A stretch of 64,000 nt of DNA, taken from the NCBI RefSeq assembly GCF_042180575.1, contig NZ_CP170094.1:806001-870000 (forward strand), in the 5' to 3' direction. This document shows, in pieces, positions 53,350 to 61,290 of this stretch. The notes below the pieces were generated by a model. The model worked only from the letters and a program-made list of their open reading frames with translations, did no database searches and was not told the origin of the DNA. This DNA is from Bernardetia sp042180575 (GTDB taxonomy: Bacteria > Bacteroidota > Bacteroidia > Cytophagales > Bernardetiaceae). The first letter of the stretch is position 1. Every line of letters starts with the position of its first letter. The position numbers and the translations under genes were made by a program.

Positions 53350-53910
53350 ATGCTTATAAAAGAATACAACAAAAACTGGGTTGATAGCTTTACCAAATTA
53401 AAACAAAAATTAGAAAGCAATTTGCCTACAAATACCAAAATAGAACATGTAGGAAGTACATCAGTTCCTAATTTAGCAGCAAAAGCCATCATAGATATAG
53501 ATATTATTTATTTTGATGAAGTTAATTTTGCAAACAAGTTTGAAGAAATAAAAAAAGCATTGGCAAAAATAGGTTATTTTCATAATGGAAATCAAGGCAT
53601 TAAAGACCGAGAGGTTTTTAAAAGAAGACCTCAAAATGACATAGAAAATGAATTTGATGAAGTATTGGATACAATAACCCATCACTTGTATGTTTGCTCT
53701 TCCAAAAGCAAGGAGTTAGAACGCCATTTACTTTTTAGAGATTATTTACGCCAAAATGAAAAAGCAAGAACAGATTATCAAAATCTGAAATATGACTTGG
53801 CTGAAAAAGTAAATCAACAGAAAAAACAGTATGCAGAACTAAAGGAAAAAAAAGCAAAAGGGTTTATCAATGAGATTATTGAGAGAGCAAGAAATAAATT
53901 CATAAAATAA
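53350..53910 (+). CDS. GrpB family (UPF0157) nucleotidyltransferase-like protein
   Basis: 186 residues. KIEHVGSTSVPNLAAKAIIDIDI (about 31-53) is the GrpB signature, derived from a minimal nucleotidyltransferase fold (GST and D-x-D). The C-terminal half is helical and Lys-rich (HHLYVCSSKSKELERHLLFRDYLR... AEKVNQQKKQYAELKEKKAKGFI). Substrate unknown; some relatives act on CoA or dephospho-CoA. Monocistronic. Confidence 0.88.
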   Translation: MLIKEYNKNWVDSFTKLKQKLESNLPTNTKIEHVGSTSVPNLAAKAIIDIDIIYFDEVNFANKFEEIKKALAKIGYFHNGNQGIKDREVFKRRPQNDIENEFDEVLDTITHHLYVCSSKSKELERHLLFRDYLRQNEKARTDYQNLKYDLAEKVNQQKKQYAELKEKKAKGFINEIIERARNKFIK

Positions 53911-53998
53911 AAATACTAATTTATTATTTTTCATAAAAAATAGTATCTTGTAGAGTTCATTATTTAATTTTAATCTTACACAAACTACAATCAAAACT

Positions 53999-54463
53999 AT
54001 GTTAGACGATTTATTAAAACTCGCTCAAGGACAACTCGGAACTCAACTCACACAAGAAGCTGGTCTATCAGAAGACCAAGTATCCAAAACGGCTGATGTA
54101 GCTAAAGATTCATTTCTTACTCAAATGGCTAGTGAAGCAATGAGTGGAAACTTGCCTCAACTTTTAGATATTTTTAATGGAAAAGCATCTACCACAACTG
54201 CTAATCCAATGGTTATGCGTCTTGTAGATCAATTTGGAGGCGACATGATGGAAAAAATGGGTGTTTCAAAAGAAACGGCTGCTATGGTTTCGAATATGGT
54301 TATTCCTTTTGTAATGTCAAAAATTGGCTCTCCTGAAACAGGAAAAGCAGATGATGCAGGTTCTATGATGTCACAATTAGGACTTGATAATTTGGATAAT
54401 ATTGGGGGAATGCTCGGAGGGTTACTTGGCAAAAAAGGTGGTTTAGGTGGTCTTTTTAGCTAA
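53999..54463 (+). CDS. DUF937-like protein, paralog 1
   Basis: 154 residues. Helical, low in aromatic residues, with LLKLAQGQLGTQLTQEAGLSEDQVS at the start and a Gly-rich end (GGMLGGLLGKKGGLGGLFS). The end resembles DUF937/YidB-type proteins. No signal or TM. The next gene is a diverged copy: AKDSFLTQMASEAMSGNLPQLLDIFNGKA aligns with VKDAYILLLESEAGAGHFDEFLKIYNGTA, and MMSQLGLDNL with LCTQMGLDN. Function unknown. Confidence 0.75.
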   Translation: MLDDLLKLAQGQLGTQLTQEAGLSEDQVSKTADVAKDSFLTQMASEAMSGNLPQLLDIFNGKASTTTANPMVMRLVDQFGGDMMEKMGVSKETAAMVSNMVIPFVMSKIGSPETGKADDAGSMMSQLGLDNLDNIGGMLGGLLGKKGGLGGLFS

Positions 54464-54579
54464 AATCTTTTAATTTATCTTCCTTTTAAAGTTTCTCATA
54501 GTCTGATTTAACTGATAAATTTTGATTGTGAGAAATTTTAGTAATTTCATATCAAAAAGGATTAAACCAACAAATAGCC

Positions 54580-55062
54580 ATGACTACTAGCCCAATAGAT
54601 AAAATTATCAATGATGCTAAAAATAATTTAGCCGAAAAAGTCAAACAGGAAATCAAAATATCCGAACAAACGACTAATCAAGTGTTTGAATTTGTTAAAG
54701 ATGCTTATATTCTTCTGTTAGAAAGTGAAGCAGGGGCAGGACATTTCGATGAGTTTCTGAAAATTTATAATGGAACAGCTACTTCTCTTTCTGTTTCTCA
54801 AATTACTTCTTTGATGGAATATTTTCATGCCCAAAAATTAAGAACTAACTTAAAACTATCAGATTTAGAAGCTGCAAAAACAGCACAAATAGTTACTCCT
54901 TTTATTATAAAACAAATTAGTGGTAAAAAATCAGTTTCTGCCACAGATATAAAAACTTTATGTACACAAATGGGTTTAGATAATTGTATTACAAATTTGG
55001 AAGTTCTCAAAAAAAAATGGGACGATTTGTTACCAGAAGAAAAGAAACTACTTCGTCGTTAA
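54580..55062 (+). CDS. DUF937-like protein, paralog 2
   Basis: 160 residues. Same layout as the preceding gene but lacking the Gly-rich C-terminus; it ends DDLLPEEKKLLRR. VTPFIIKQISGKKSVSATDIKTLCTQMGLDN aligns with VIPFVMSKIGSPETGKADDAGSMMSQLGLDN. The pair looks like an old tandem duplication, 117 bp apart, with an imperfect hairpin (TTTCTCA...TGAGAAA) between them. Confidence 0.72.
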   Translation: MTTSPIDKIINDAKNNLAEKVKQEIKISEQTTNQVFEFVKDAYILLLESEAGAGHFDEFLKIYNGTATSLSVSQITSLMEYFHAQKLRTNLKLSDLEAAKTAQIVTPFIIKQISGKKSVSATDIKTLCTQMGLDNCITNLEVLKKKWDDLLPEEKKLLRR

Positions 55063-55132
55063 TTATTCAGTTTTTATTCATGTATTTTGGATTATACTAA
55101 TTTTTATTTCCAAATATTTAATCTTACACCAC

Positions 55133-55474
55133 TTGATTTTACTTGCTAATCCTTTATTATTCAAAATTCTGAAAAATCCACCTCGTGCAATGGCTTTATT
55201 TCCGTTTGTATTGGTAGATTCAGAAAAAGACAAGTACGATAAGGTCTTAATCAATCACGAAAAAATTCATCTTTATCAACAACTAGAAATGCTCATTATT
55301 CCTTTCTATTTAGCGTATTTGGGGCATTACTTTATTCAACTCATTCATTATAAAAAGCATTACCCAGCTTATATGAATATCGTTTTTGAAAAAGAAGCCT
55401 ACCAAAATGAATGGAATTTGGAGTATCTCTCAAATAGAAAATTATGGTCTTTTTGGAAATATTGGAATAAATAA
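55133..55474 (+). CDS. Small conserved protein with HExxH-like motif, TTG start
   Basis: 113 residues starting at TTG; no ATG is available in the open frame. The centre reads INHEKIHLYQQLEMLIIPFYLAYLGHYFIQL, which has HEKIH (HExxH) directly followed by a hydrophobic helix, as in small metalloprotease-like or DUF-type proteins of Bacteroidota. I have no firm family. It sits 70 bp after the DUF937-like pair on the same strand. Real because of codon-like composition and the conserved-looking motif. Confidence 0.6.
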   Translation: MILLANPLLFKILKNPPRAMALFPFVLVDSEKDKYDKVLINHEKIHLYQQLEMLIIPFYLAYLGHYFIQLIHYKKHYPAYMNIVFEKEAYQNEWNLEYLSNRKLWSFWKYWNK

Positions 55475-55540
55475 CACAAATAATTCCAAAAAATAACGTA
55501 GAAATGATACTATTAGTCAGAAAAAATGTTATATTTACGT

Positions 55541-55640
55541 GTCCTTTAAAAACAGAGTTATAGTATTACTACTAAAGGACAAGAAAAAAGAGGACAGATT
55601 TGATAAAGTAAATCAGAAGTATAACCAATATAAAATTGGT
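55541..55640 (+). other. Possible structured RNA in the 544-bp gap before rho
   Basis: Three successive hairpins: GTCCTTTA...TAAAGGAC (55541-55548/55573-55580), GATTT...AAATC (55597-55614) and CCAAT-ATAAA-ATTGG (55625-55639). No open reading frame crosses them. A TATATTTA word (55530-55537) just upstream resembles a -7 box. It could be a small RNA or the start of a long rho leader. Structure is weak evidence in AT-rich DNA; the rest of the gap holds nothing else. Confidence 0.3.
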
Positions 55641-56018
55641 ATTGATAGTATTTGTTTTACAGTATTTATTTTGATACTTAATTAAATTTGTGTTTTCCAA
55701 AGGTTTCTTATAGAAATTAAAATAGTTCCTCTACTTTTTCAGAAAATGTATTTTTACTCCCTTATAGCACTAAAAAACTAGAGAAAGTACCTACAATACA
55801 TTATTACCAAATAGATTTTTACTACAAGTTTTAGCTTGAGATTTAATCTACCCTTTCAAACTTTAATAGATAAATAAAAATTGGTTTCAAAAACACCATT
55901 TTATCTTTAAGTATATTTTTTATTACAACTTCACGTTTTTTTCTAACTTTATTTTTAGACTTTTCTACAAATATTTTTTAGAAATAAACCATTATTCCTA
56001 CCAACCTTATAAGTCAAT

Positions 56019-57968
56019 ATGTATAATATTGAGGAACTCAACGTTCGCTTACTCTCCGAATTGCGTACTATCGCTACCGAAATGGGCTTGAAAAATCATA
56101 GCCGTTTAGCCAAAAAAGACCTTATTTATAAAATCTTGGATTATCAAGCTAATAAAATAGAGGAGGATGAAGATAATGATGACACTCAAGAAGAAACAAA
56201 AAAATCTTCTGTGTCTTCAAAAAAAGAAACTCTTTCCAAAGAATCCGTAAAAGAAGAAGAAGAAAAAAATGACTCTTCCAAAACTACCGAGAAAAAAGAA
56301 TCAGGTTACAAAATCCCTACCTTTAGCTTTTTGAAAAAAGATAAGCAAGAAAATAACAATGCTCAAGAAGAAAAAACAGAAACAGCTACTGCCATTTCTA
56401 ACGAAGAGAAAAAAGAAGAGCCTAAAAAAGATGATTCAATAGAACGAATCCGAGAAACTCTTCGTGAAAGGAAACGTGCAAACCTTATTGGGAAAAGCGA
56501 TACCACCGAAAATAAAGACAACACAGATTCAAATCAAGATTCAACAAAAGAGTCTAAAGAACGAAATGAAAGACGTTCAAGATTAGATGCTCGTAATGAA
56601 GAAAGAAATGAACGAAACGAAAGCGAAAACCTGCGTCGTCGAAGCCGAGTCAATGTAAAAGAAACAGATTCAAAAACATCTATTCAGAGAGCTTCTCAGC
56701 GTTCAAAATCAAATGAAGATGACAAATCAAATGAAAATGATTCTAACCAATCCGACAAAGCCAGTCGTTCGAATGATAGAAAAGAAAGAACAAACGACCG
56801 AAATACAGACAGAAAAGAACGCTCTTCAAACAAAAAATACAATATTCGTGAGTTTGATGGAGTCGTAACCAGTGAAGGAGTTTTGGAAGTAATTTCTGAT
56901 GGATACGGATTTTTACGCTCTTCAGATTATAATTATTTGGCTAGTCCTGATGATGTTTATATTTCGCCTTCTCAAATCAAACTTTTAGGACTCAAAACTG
57001 GCGATACTGTAAAAGGACAAATTCGTCCACCAAAAGACGGAGAAAAATATTTTGCCTTACTAAGAATTGAATCTGTAAATGGAAAAACTACCGAACAGAT
57101 TAGAGATAGAGTTTCTTTCGAACACCTTACACCACTTTTTCCTCGTGAACGCCTAAATCTTTCTACAAAATCAAATACCTATTCAACTAGAATGTTGGAT
57201 TTGTTTGCACCTATCGGAAAAGGGCAGCGTGGAATGATTGTAGCCCAGCCAAAGACTGGTAAAACAGTTCTTTTGAAAGAAATTGCAAATGCCATCGCTG
57301 AAAATCACCCAGAATGTTATCTTATTGTACTTTTGATAGACGAACGTCCAGAGGAAGTAACTGATATGGAACGTAGTGTAAGAGGCGAAGTAGTTGCTTC
57401 TACTTTTGATGAACAAGCTGATAGGCATGTAAAAGTTTCGAATATGGTTTTGGAAAAAGCCAAAAGATTGGTAGAATGTGGACACGATGTAGTCATTCTT
57501 TTAGATTCAATTACTCGTTTGGCTCGTGCTTATAACACGACTGTTCCTTCTTCTGGCAAAATTCTTTCAGGTGGTGTTGATGCAAATGCTCTTCACAAGC
57601 CAAAACGTTTCTTTGGTGCTGCTCGTAATGTAGAAAATGGTGGTTCATTGACTATTATCGCAACAGCTCTTATTGATACAGGTTCGAAAATGGACGAAGT
57701 AATCTTTGAAGAATTCAAAGGAACAGGTAACATGGAACTTCAACTTGACCGTAAACTTGCCAACAAACGAGTTTATCCTGCTATTGATATTCCTGCTTCT
57801 GGTACTCGTCGTGAAGATTTGTTATTAGATAAAGACACTTTACAACGTGTTTGGATTTTGCGTAGAATGATGAATGATATGCACTCCAACGAAGCTATGG
57901 ATTATATGCTCAAGCACATGAGAGGTACAAAATCAAATGATGAGTTTTTGGCTTCTATGGATAATTAA
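56019..57968 (+). CDS. rho: Transcription termination factor Rho with long charged insertion
   Basis: 649 residues. N-terminal Rho helical domain (ELNVRLLSELRTIATEMGLKNHSRLAKKDLIYKIL, about 4-40), then a 230-residue Lys/Glu/Asn/Arg-rich, presumably disordered insertion (about 45-275), the cold-shock RNA-binding domain (about 280-345, GVLEVISDGYGFLRS) and the RecA-like ATPase with Walker A AQPKTGKTVLL (near 408), VILLDSITRLARAYN, the Q-loop SGGVDANALHKPKRFFGAAR and R-loop GTGNMEL. It is the hexameric RNA helicase ending untranslated transcripts. Long insertions are known in Bacteroidota Rho and may drive condensate formation; the charge pattern fits that. Confidence 0.95.
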   Translation: MYNIEELNVRLLSELRTIATEMGLKNHSRLAKKDLIYKILDYQANKIEEDEDNDDTQEETKKSSVSSKKETLSKESVKEEEEKNDSSKTTEKKESGYKIPTFSFLKKDKQENNNAQEEKTETATAISNEEKKEEPKKDDSIERIRETLRERKRANLIGKSDTTENKDNTDSNQDSTKESKERNERRSRLDARNEERNERNESENLRRRSRVNVKETDSKTSIQRASQRSKSNEDDKSNENDSNQSDKASRSNDRKERTNDRNTDRKERSSNKKYNIREFDGVVTSEGVLEVISDGYGFLRSSDYNYLASPDDVYISPSQIKLLGLKTGDTVKGQIRPPKDGEKYFALLRIESVNGKTTEQIRDRVSFEHLTPLFPRERLNLSTKSNTYSTRMLDLFAPIGKGQRGMIVAQPKTGKTVLLKEIANAIAENHPECYLIVLLIDERPEEVTDMERSVRGEVVASTFDEQADRHVKVSNMVLEKAKRLVECGHDVVILLDSITRLARAYNTTVPSSGKILSGGVDANALHKPKRFFGAARNVENGGSLTIIATALIDTGSKMDEVIFEEFKGTGNMELQLDRKLANKRVYPAIDIPASGTRREDLLLDKDTLQRVWILRRMMNDMHSNEAMDYMLKHMRGTKSNDEFLASMDN

Positions 57969-57993
57969 TAATTATTTTTATAAAAAAATAAAG

Positions 57994-58033
57994 AAAAGCT
58001 ATTTCCTCTATCAAGAAGAAATAGCTTTTTTTT
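57994..58033 (+). terminator. Intrinsic terminator of rho
   Basis: AAAAGCTATTTC (57994-58005) pairs with GAAATAGCTTTT (58018-58029), followed by TTTT. It lies 26 bp after the rho stop. Confidence 0.85.
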
Positions 58034-58045
58034 GAAAAAAATCAA

Positions 58046-58063
58046 ACTTACTTAGTAGTAAGT
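58046..58063. promoter_or_regulatory. TetR-type operator 1 (upstream of the tetR gene)
   Basis: ACTTACT-TAGT-AGTAAGT, an inverted repeat with 7-bp arms and 4-bp spacer, 75 bp before the tetR ATG. The same arms recur in front of and at the end of the hydrolase gene, so it is probably the TetR protein's own site (autoregulation). Confidence 0.75.
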
Positions 58064-58137
58064 AAAACATTTTTTCATATATTGCGTTAGTAAAATCAAA
58101 GTCCATCATTTTTCTTTATCCATTTCTACTATTTTCT

Positions 58138-58773
58138 ATGTCAGATATTACTATTGCCTCTCACTCTTATTCTTTTGCTTACTTGGATGATAAATTATCA
58201 AAGTTAGATACTAGAGAAAAGATAGTTTATTTGGGAGAAGCTCTTTTTCAACAGTTTGGTTATAATGGTTTTAGCTACAAACATATTTCTGAGAAATTAG
58301 GAATCAAAAATGCAGCTATTCATTATCATTTTCCTTCAAAAGAAGATTTGGGAATTGCTATTATCGAACATGCTACAAACAGATTAGAACTTTGGAAATT
58401 AAGAATTGATGAGCTAAATCTGACTCCTACTCAAAAACTAGAAAGATACATTGAGGATATATACGGTTGGCAAATAAATAAAGGAGATCGTATTTGTATG
58501 ATAGCTGCTACAGGTGCAGACTACTTTTCTCTTCCCGAAACAATGCAAAAAAAAGCTCAATCATTGGGTTATTTTATAAGAGGAATTTATACAAATGTTT
58601 TGGAAGAAGGACTAGAAAAAAACGAGTTTCAGTTTGCTGGAAAAGCAAAATACCAAGCATTGAGCATGTTGATGACACTTCAAGGTTCGCTCATGACAGC
58701 TCGTTTGCATGGAAAAGAAGTCTTTCAAATTGCCAAACAACAAATTTTTTTAAATCTTATTACTAAAAAATAA
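58138..58773 (+). CDS. TetR/AcrR family transcription regulator
   Basis: 211 residues. The N-terminal HTH is GYNGFSYKHISEKLGIKNAAIHYHFPSKEDLGIAIIEHA (about 40-78), typical TetR. The helical C-terminal ligand domain contains GDRICMIAATGADYFSLPETMQKKAQ and is of the YcdC/TetR_C size. Three copies of a matching ACTTACT-N4-AGTAAGT palindrome surround this gene and the alpha/beta-hydrolase gene, so it likely represses both; the inducer may be the hydrolase's substrate. A 234-bp MITE-like element lies between the two genes. Confidence 0.9.
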   Translation: MSDITIASHSYSFAYLDDKLSKLDTREKIVYLGEALFQQFGYNGFSYKHISEKLGIKNAAIHYHFPSKEDLGIAIIEHATNRLELWKLRIDELNLTPTQKLERYIEDIYGWQINKGDRICMIAATGADYFSLPETMQKKAQSLGYFIRGIYTNVLEEGLEKNEFQFAGKAKYQALSMLMTLQGSLMTARLHGKEVFQIAKQQIFLNLITKK

Positions 58774-58804
58774 ATCAGTTCTTTTTCTTACTCAATTCAT
58801 TAAA

Positions 58805-59050
58805 AAAACGTGGCTATCTGACAATTTTTATGGAACGTATAACATGGGTATTTAACAGCTACCATTAATACACTTATTTGCCTTTATGTTCCGTAGGAAC
58901 TTGATATTGGTAACACAGTTAAGAATGTAGAAACTATATTCTGTTCCGTTAGGAACTACATTGGTAGCATTTAGAATAGGTCTTAAAAAATGCTATGCAA
59001 CTCGGAGTAAAAATCAAAATTTCACAAAAATTGTCAGATAACCAAAAACG
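58805..59050. mobile_element. MITE-like element E with REP-like units and 6-bp target duplication
   Basis: TGGCTATCTGACAATTTTT at 58811-58829 is matched in inverse at 59026-59044 (18 of 19). AAAACG directly flanks both ends (58805-58810, 59045-59050). Inside are REP-like units GTTCC-GTA-GGAAC (about 58888) and GTTCC-GTTA-GGAAC (about 58943), each followed by ATTGGTA, plus a decayed third. No ORF. It is the main content of the 356-bp gap between tetR and the hydrolase, beside operator 2. Confidence 0.75.
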
Positions 59051-59094
59051 TTTATACTAAATTTATTTTGTCTTAGATTAAATTTTCACACACA

Positions 59095-59112
59095 ACTTAC
59101 TTATTAGTAAGT
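59095..59112. promoter_or_regulatory. TetR-type operator 2 (hydrolase promoter)
   Basis: ACTTACT-TATT-AGTAAGT, 17 bp before the hydrolase ATG. Both arms are identical to operator 1, with a single difference in the spacer. Binding here would block transcription of the hydrolase. Confidence 0.8.
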
Positions 59113-59129
59113 ATAAATTTTTAACAACT

Positions 59130-59996
59130 ATGAATATTATTTTGCAACAACTACTAAAAAAGCCTTTTTTTGGTAATTTTTTTGTCAAAAATTGGAAAAA
59201 TCCTTTATCACAAATTCAGCAAGAACAATGGAAAGAAATTAGTTTTCTTAATCCAGATGGTTTTGTTTTAAAAGGTTTGTTTGCTAACGCATTAACTGCC
59301 AACCCAAAAGCAAGTATTTTGCTTGTACCTCCAATGCTTAAATCATCAAAAGGTTATTTTTTGAGCAATAACACAGCACAAAAATTACGAGAAAATGGAT
59401 ACAATGTTTTTATAATTGATTTGAATGGTTTTGGAGAAAGTCAGAATGGAAGTTTTGATTTTCCTGCTGATGTATTGGCAGCTTCACAAGTTTTAGAAGA
59501 GCTTACTCCTTCTGTTCCTTTAGGATATTTTGGTGTTTCTCAAGGTGCAGCTTGGGGAATTTGTGCATTAGCAAACCCTACTCATAACTTCCAAACAGCT
59601 ATTTTTGAAGCTCCACTTACCTCTTTAGCAGAGTTTTGGAAACATTATCCCTCTTCTGCTAGAATATTGAAATTTATGCAAACTATTGCACCAGATTTTG
59701 AAAATAAAGTTCGTCCAATAAATAAAGTATCACAAATTAAACGCCTAGAAAATATGCTTTTGATATATGGTGATCAGGATATTCATACACCTGTGGAGAT
59801 GGGAGAACGTCTAAAAGCAAAATCAAATATAAAAACAGAACTTCTAGTATTCAAAAAAGCAGCTCATTTAGAACCTATTAAGAAAAATCCTAAATTATAT
59901 TTTGATAAAATTATCTCACATTTTGATTCTATTTTTGGTGTTTCTGAAAAAATAGACTTAGAGTTATTTTTTAACAACAAAGAGCTTACTTATTAG
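59130..59996 (+). CDS. Alpha/beta-hydrolase
   Basis: 288 residues. The fold strand ASILLVPPMLKSSKGYF, nucleophile elbow GYFGVSQGAAWG (Ser in GxSxG, near 140), acid in LLIYGDQDIHTPVE and catalytic His in KKAAHLEP (near 250) form a standard triad. Start by family pattern at the ATG at 59130. An esterase, lipase or hydrolase of small molecules; it is controlled by the adjacent TetR-type operator. No signal peptide, so cytoplasmic; its 3' end contains a third operator-like palindrome. Confidence 0.88.
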   Translation: MNIILQQLLKKPFFGNFFVKNWKNPLSQIQQEQWKEISFLNPDGFVLKGLFANALTANPKASILLVPPMLKSSKGYFLSNNTAQKLRENGYNVFIIDLNGFGESQNGSFDFPADVLAASQVLEELTPSVPLGYFGVSQGAAWGICALANPTHNFQTAIFEAPLTSLAEFWKHYPSSARILKFMQTIAPDFENKVRPINKVSQIKRLENMLLIYGDQDIHTPVEMGERLKAKSNIKTELLVFKKAAHLEPIKKNPKLYFDKIISHFDSIFGVSEKIDLELFFNNKELTY

Positions 59997-60001
59997 TAAG
60001 T
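59984..60001. promoter_or_regulatory. TetR-type operator 3 at the hydrolase 3' end
   Basis: GCTTACT-TATT-AGTAAGT overlaps the hydrolase stop codon. It differs from operator 2 only in the first base. It might be a bona fide site (looping, roadblock) or a chance result of the sequence context; the near identity over 18 bp argues against chance. Confidence 0.6.
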
Positions 60002-60014
60002 ATATTTACAAAGC

Positions 60015-60060
60015 AAATAAAACTCCTTATTCAAGTAGAATGAATAAGGAGTTTTATTTG
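60015..60060. terminator. Bidirectional terminator between convergent genes
   Basis: AAATAAAACTCCTTATTC (60015-60032) pairs with GAATAAGGAGTTTTATTT (60042-60059), an 18-bp stem with a 9-nt loop. It separates the hydrolase from the sulfotransferase-like gene. Confidence 0.85.
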
Positions 60061-60087
60061 AAAAATTATTTTTGTTGTAATTACCTT

Positions 60088-60975
60088 TTATCGAAACATG
60101 CTTTTTCCTATGATATTTCTAGGATAAAAATGCGTTAGATATTCTTGTGTTTCATTGATTAAGGCTTTAAGGTAGTCAGGATTTATTCTTTCTGCATCTT
60201 TTGTTCTTACTTCTTTTGTTTCCTCAACTTTCTGTAAAAACTCTTTTGTATAAGTCAAATCCAACATATCACAAATATCTGTGAGTGTTCGTTCTGGTGT
60301 TTCTCTAAAATCTTCGTATCTAAAAAACAACCAATCTGGATAATTGAGTTGATAATATAAAATAGTTTCAGCAAAAATAAGCCATATTCTTAATGCTTTT
60401 TCCCATTCTTGAAGGTCTTTGAATATATTTGCCTCTTTTTCTGATGCAATACGCTCGTAAATATTGGGAGAATATGTTATGAGTTTGGGAGAAAATAATT
60501 TATCAAAATCCATATTTTCCTTATTTTCTATCCAGTTAGCCACAAAACTCAAAGGGTGCTGAATAAGAATTACAACATCAGCTTGATAATGTTTACTTAA
60601 CCATTCTGCCAAAAAAATACCATGCTTGTCATAAATAAGTGGACGAATTTCTTGTTTTACTTCTTTATTAATTTGATATTTATCAACAAAACGCTGATAT
60701 AACTGCTTAAAGCTATTTCCAGATGCTGCCTTTGCATTTTCTTGTCCTATTTTATGACCAAAAAACTCGGATAAAAAAGATGAGTATGGATTATCTTCTT
60801 GAGGTGCTATAAATGGAAATTCATTTTCAAATGAAAAAATATCCATCGCATCAGTATTTGGTGAAAAAAAATGAGGTAGATAACGAACCGAAGGAAAAAC
60901 AGATAAAATAGGTTCTATCCATTCTTGCTGAGAACAAAAAGCTCCTGTAAATAAAATAGGTTTTTGTGTTTGCAT
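60088..60975 (-). CDS. Sulfotransferase-family protein
   Basis: 295 residues. The PAPS-binding 5' loop is KPILFTGAFCSQQEW at the N-terminus, and the 3'-phosphate site corresponds to VVILIQHPLSFVANW near 150. DWLFFRYEDFRETPERTL near 220 is a further conserved strand of carbohydrate and lipid sulfotransferases. It may transfer sulfate to a surface glycan or lipid; the acceptor is unknown. The Arg/Lys of the classic PKSGTTW loop is absent, so activity is not certain. Confidence 0.75.
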   Translation of the reverse strand: MQTQKPILFTGAFCSQQEWIEPILSVFPSVRYLPHFFSPNTDAMDIFSFENEFPFIAPQEDNPYSSFLSEFFGHKIGQENAKAASGNSFKQLYQRFVDKYQINKEVKQEIRPLIYDKHGIFLAEWLSKHYQADVVILIQHPLSFVANWIENKENMDFDKLFSPKLITYSPNIYERIASEKEANIFKDLQEWEKALRIWLIFAETILYYQLNYPDWLFFRYEDFRETPERTLTDICDMLDLTYTKEFLQKVEETKEVRTKDAERINPDYLKALINETQEYLTHFYPRNIIGKSMFR

Positions 60976-61191
60976 TAATTTAGAGACAGGTTTATGGCAG
61001 AGAGATTATAGGATTATCCTATAAATTAGTAATAAAATTCATAGTTTACAAAGAACTCTAAATATAATAAAAAATAATCGTCTTATTTGGTAAAATTCTA
61101 ATTTCCTTCTCAAAAATATTTTCTATTCAATTTTATTTAACGAATCTCATTTTTTATAGATTTTTCATTTTTAAGCCTTACAAATTTGTGA

Positions 61192-61199
61192 TACTTTTG
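61192..61199 (+). promoter_or_regulatory. Candidate Bacteroidota -7 box upstream of pyrB
   Basis: TACTTTTG matches TAnnTTTG exactly, 91 bp before the pyrB ATG. No matching -33 TTG at 19-21 bp is clear. The rest of the 315-bp gap before pyrB shows nothing recognisable. Confidence 0.4.
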
Positions 61200-61290
61200 T
61201 AGTAAATACTCTCGTTGATAAATCTACCAACAACAGCAAGTATTGATTTTTTAATTTCTAAATTCTATCCCCTATTTCCCAACCCCATTT

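Noticed and set aside
55541..55690. 6S RNA or tmRNA in the gap before rho
   Set aside because: The stems are local and short; there is no long closing helix, tRNA-like acceptor or tag reading frame.
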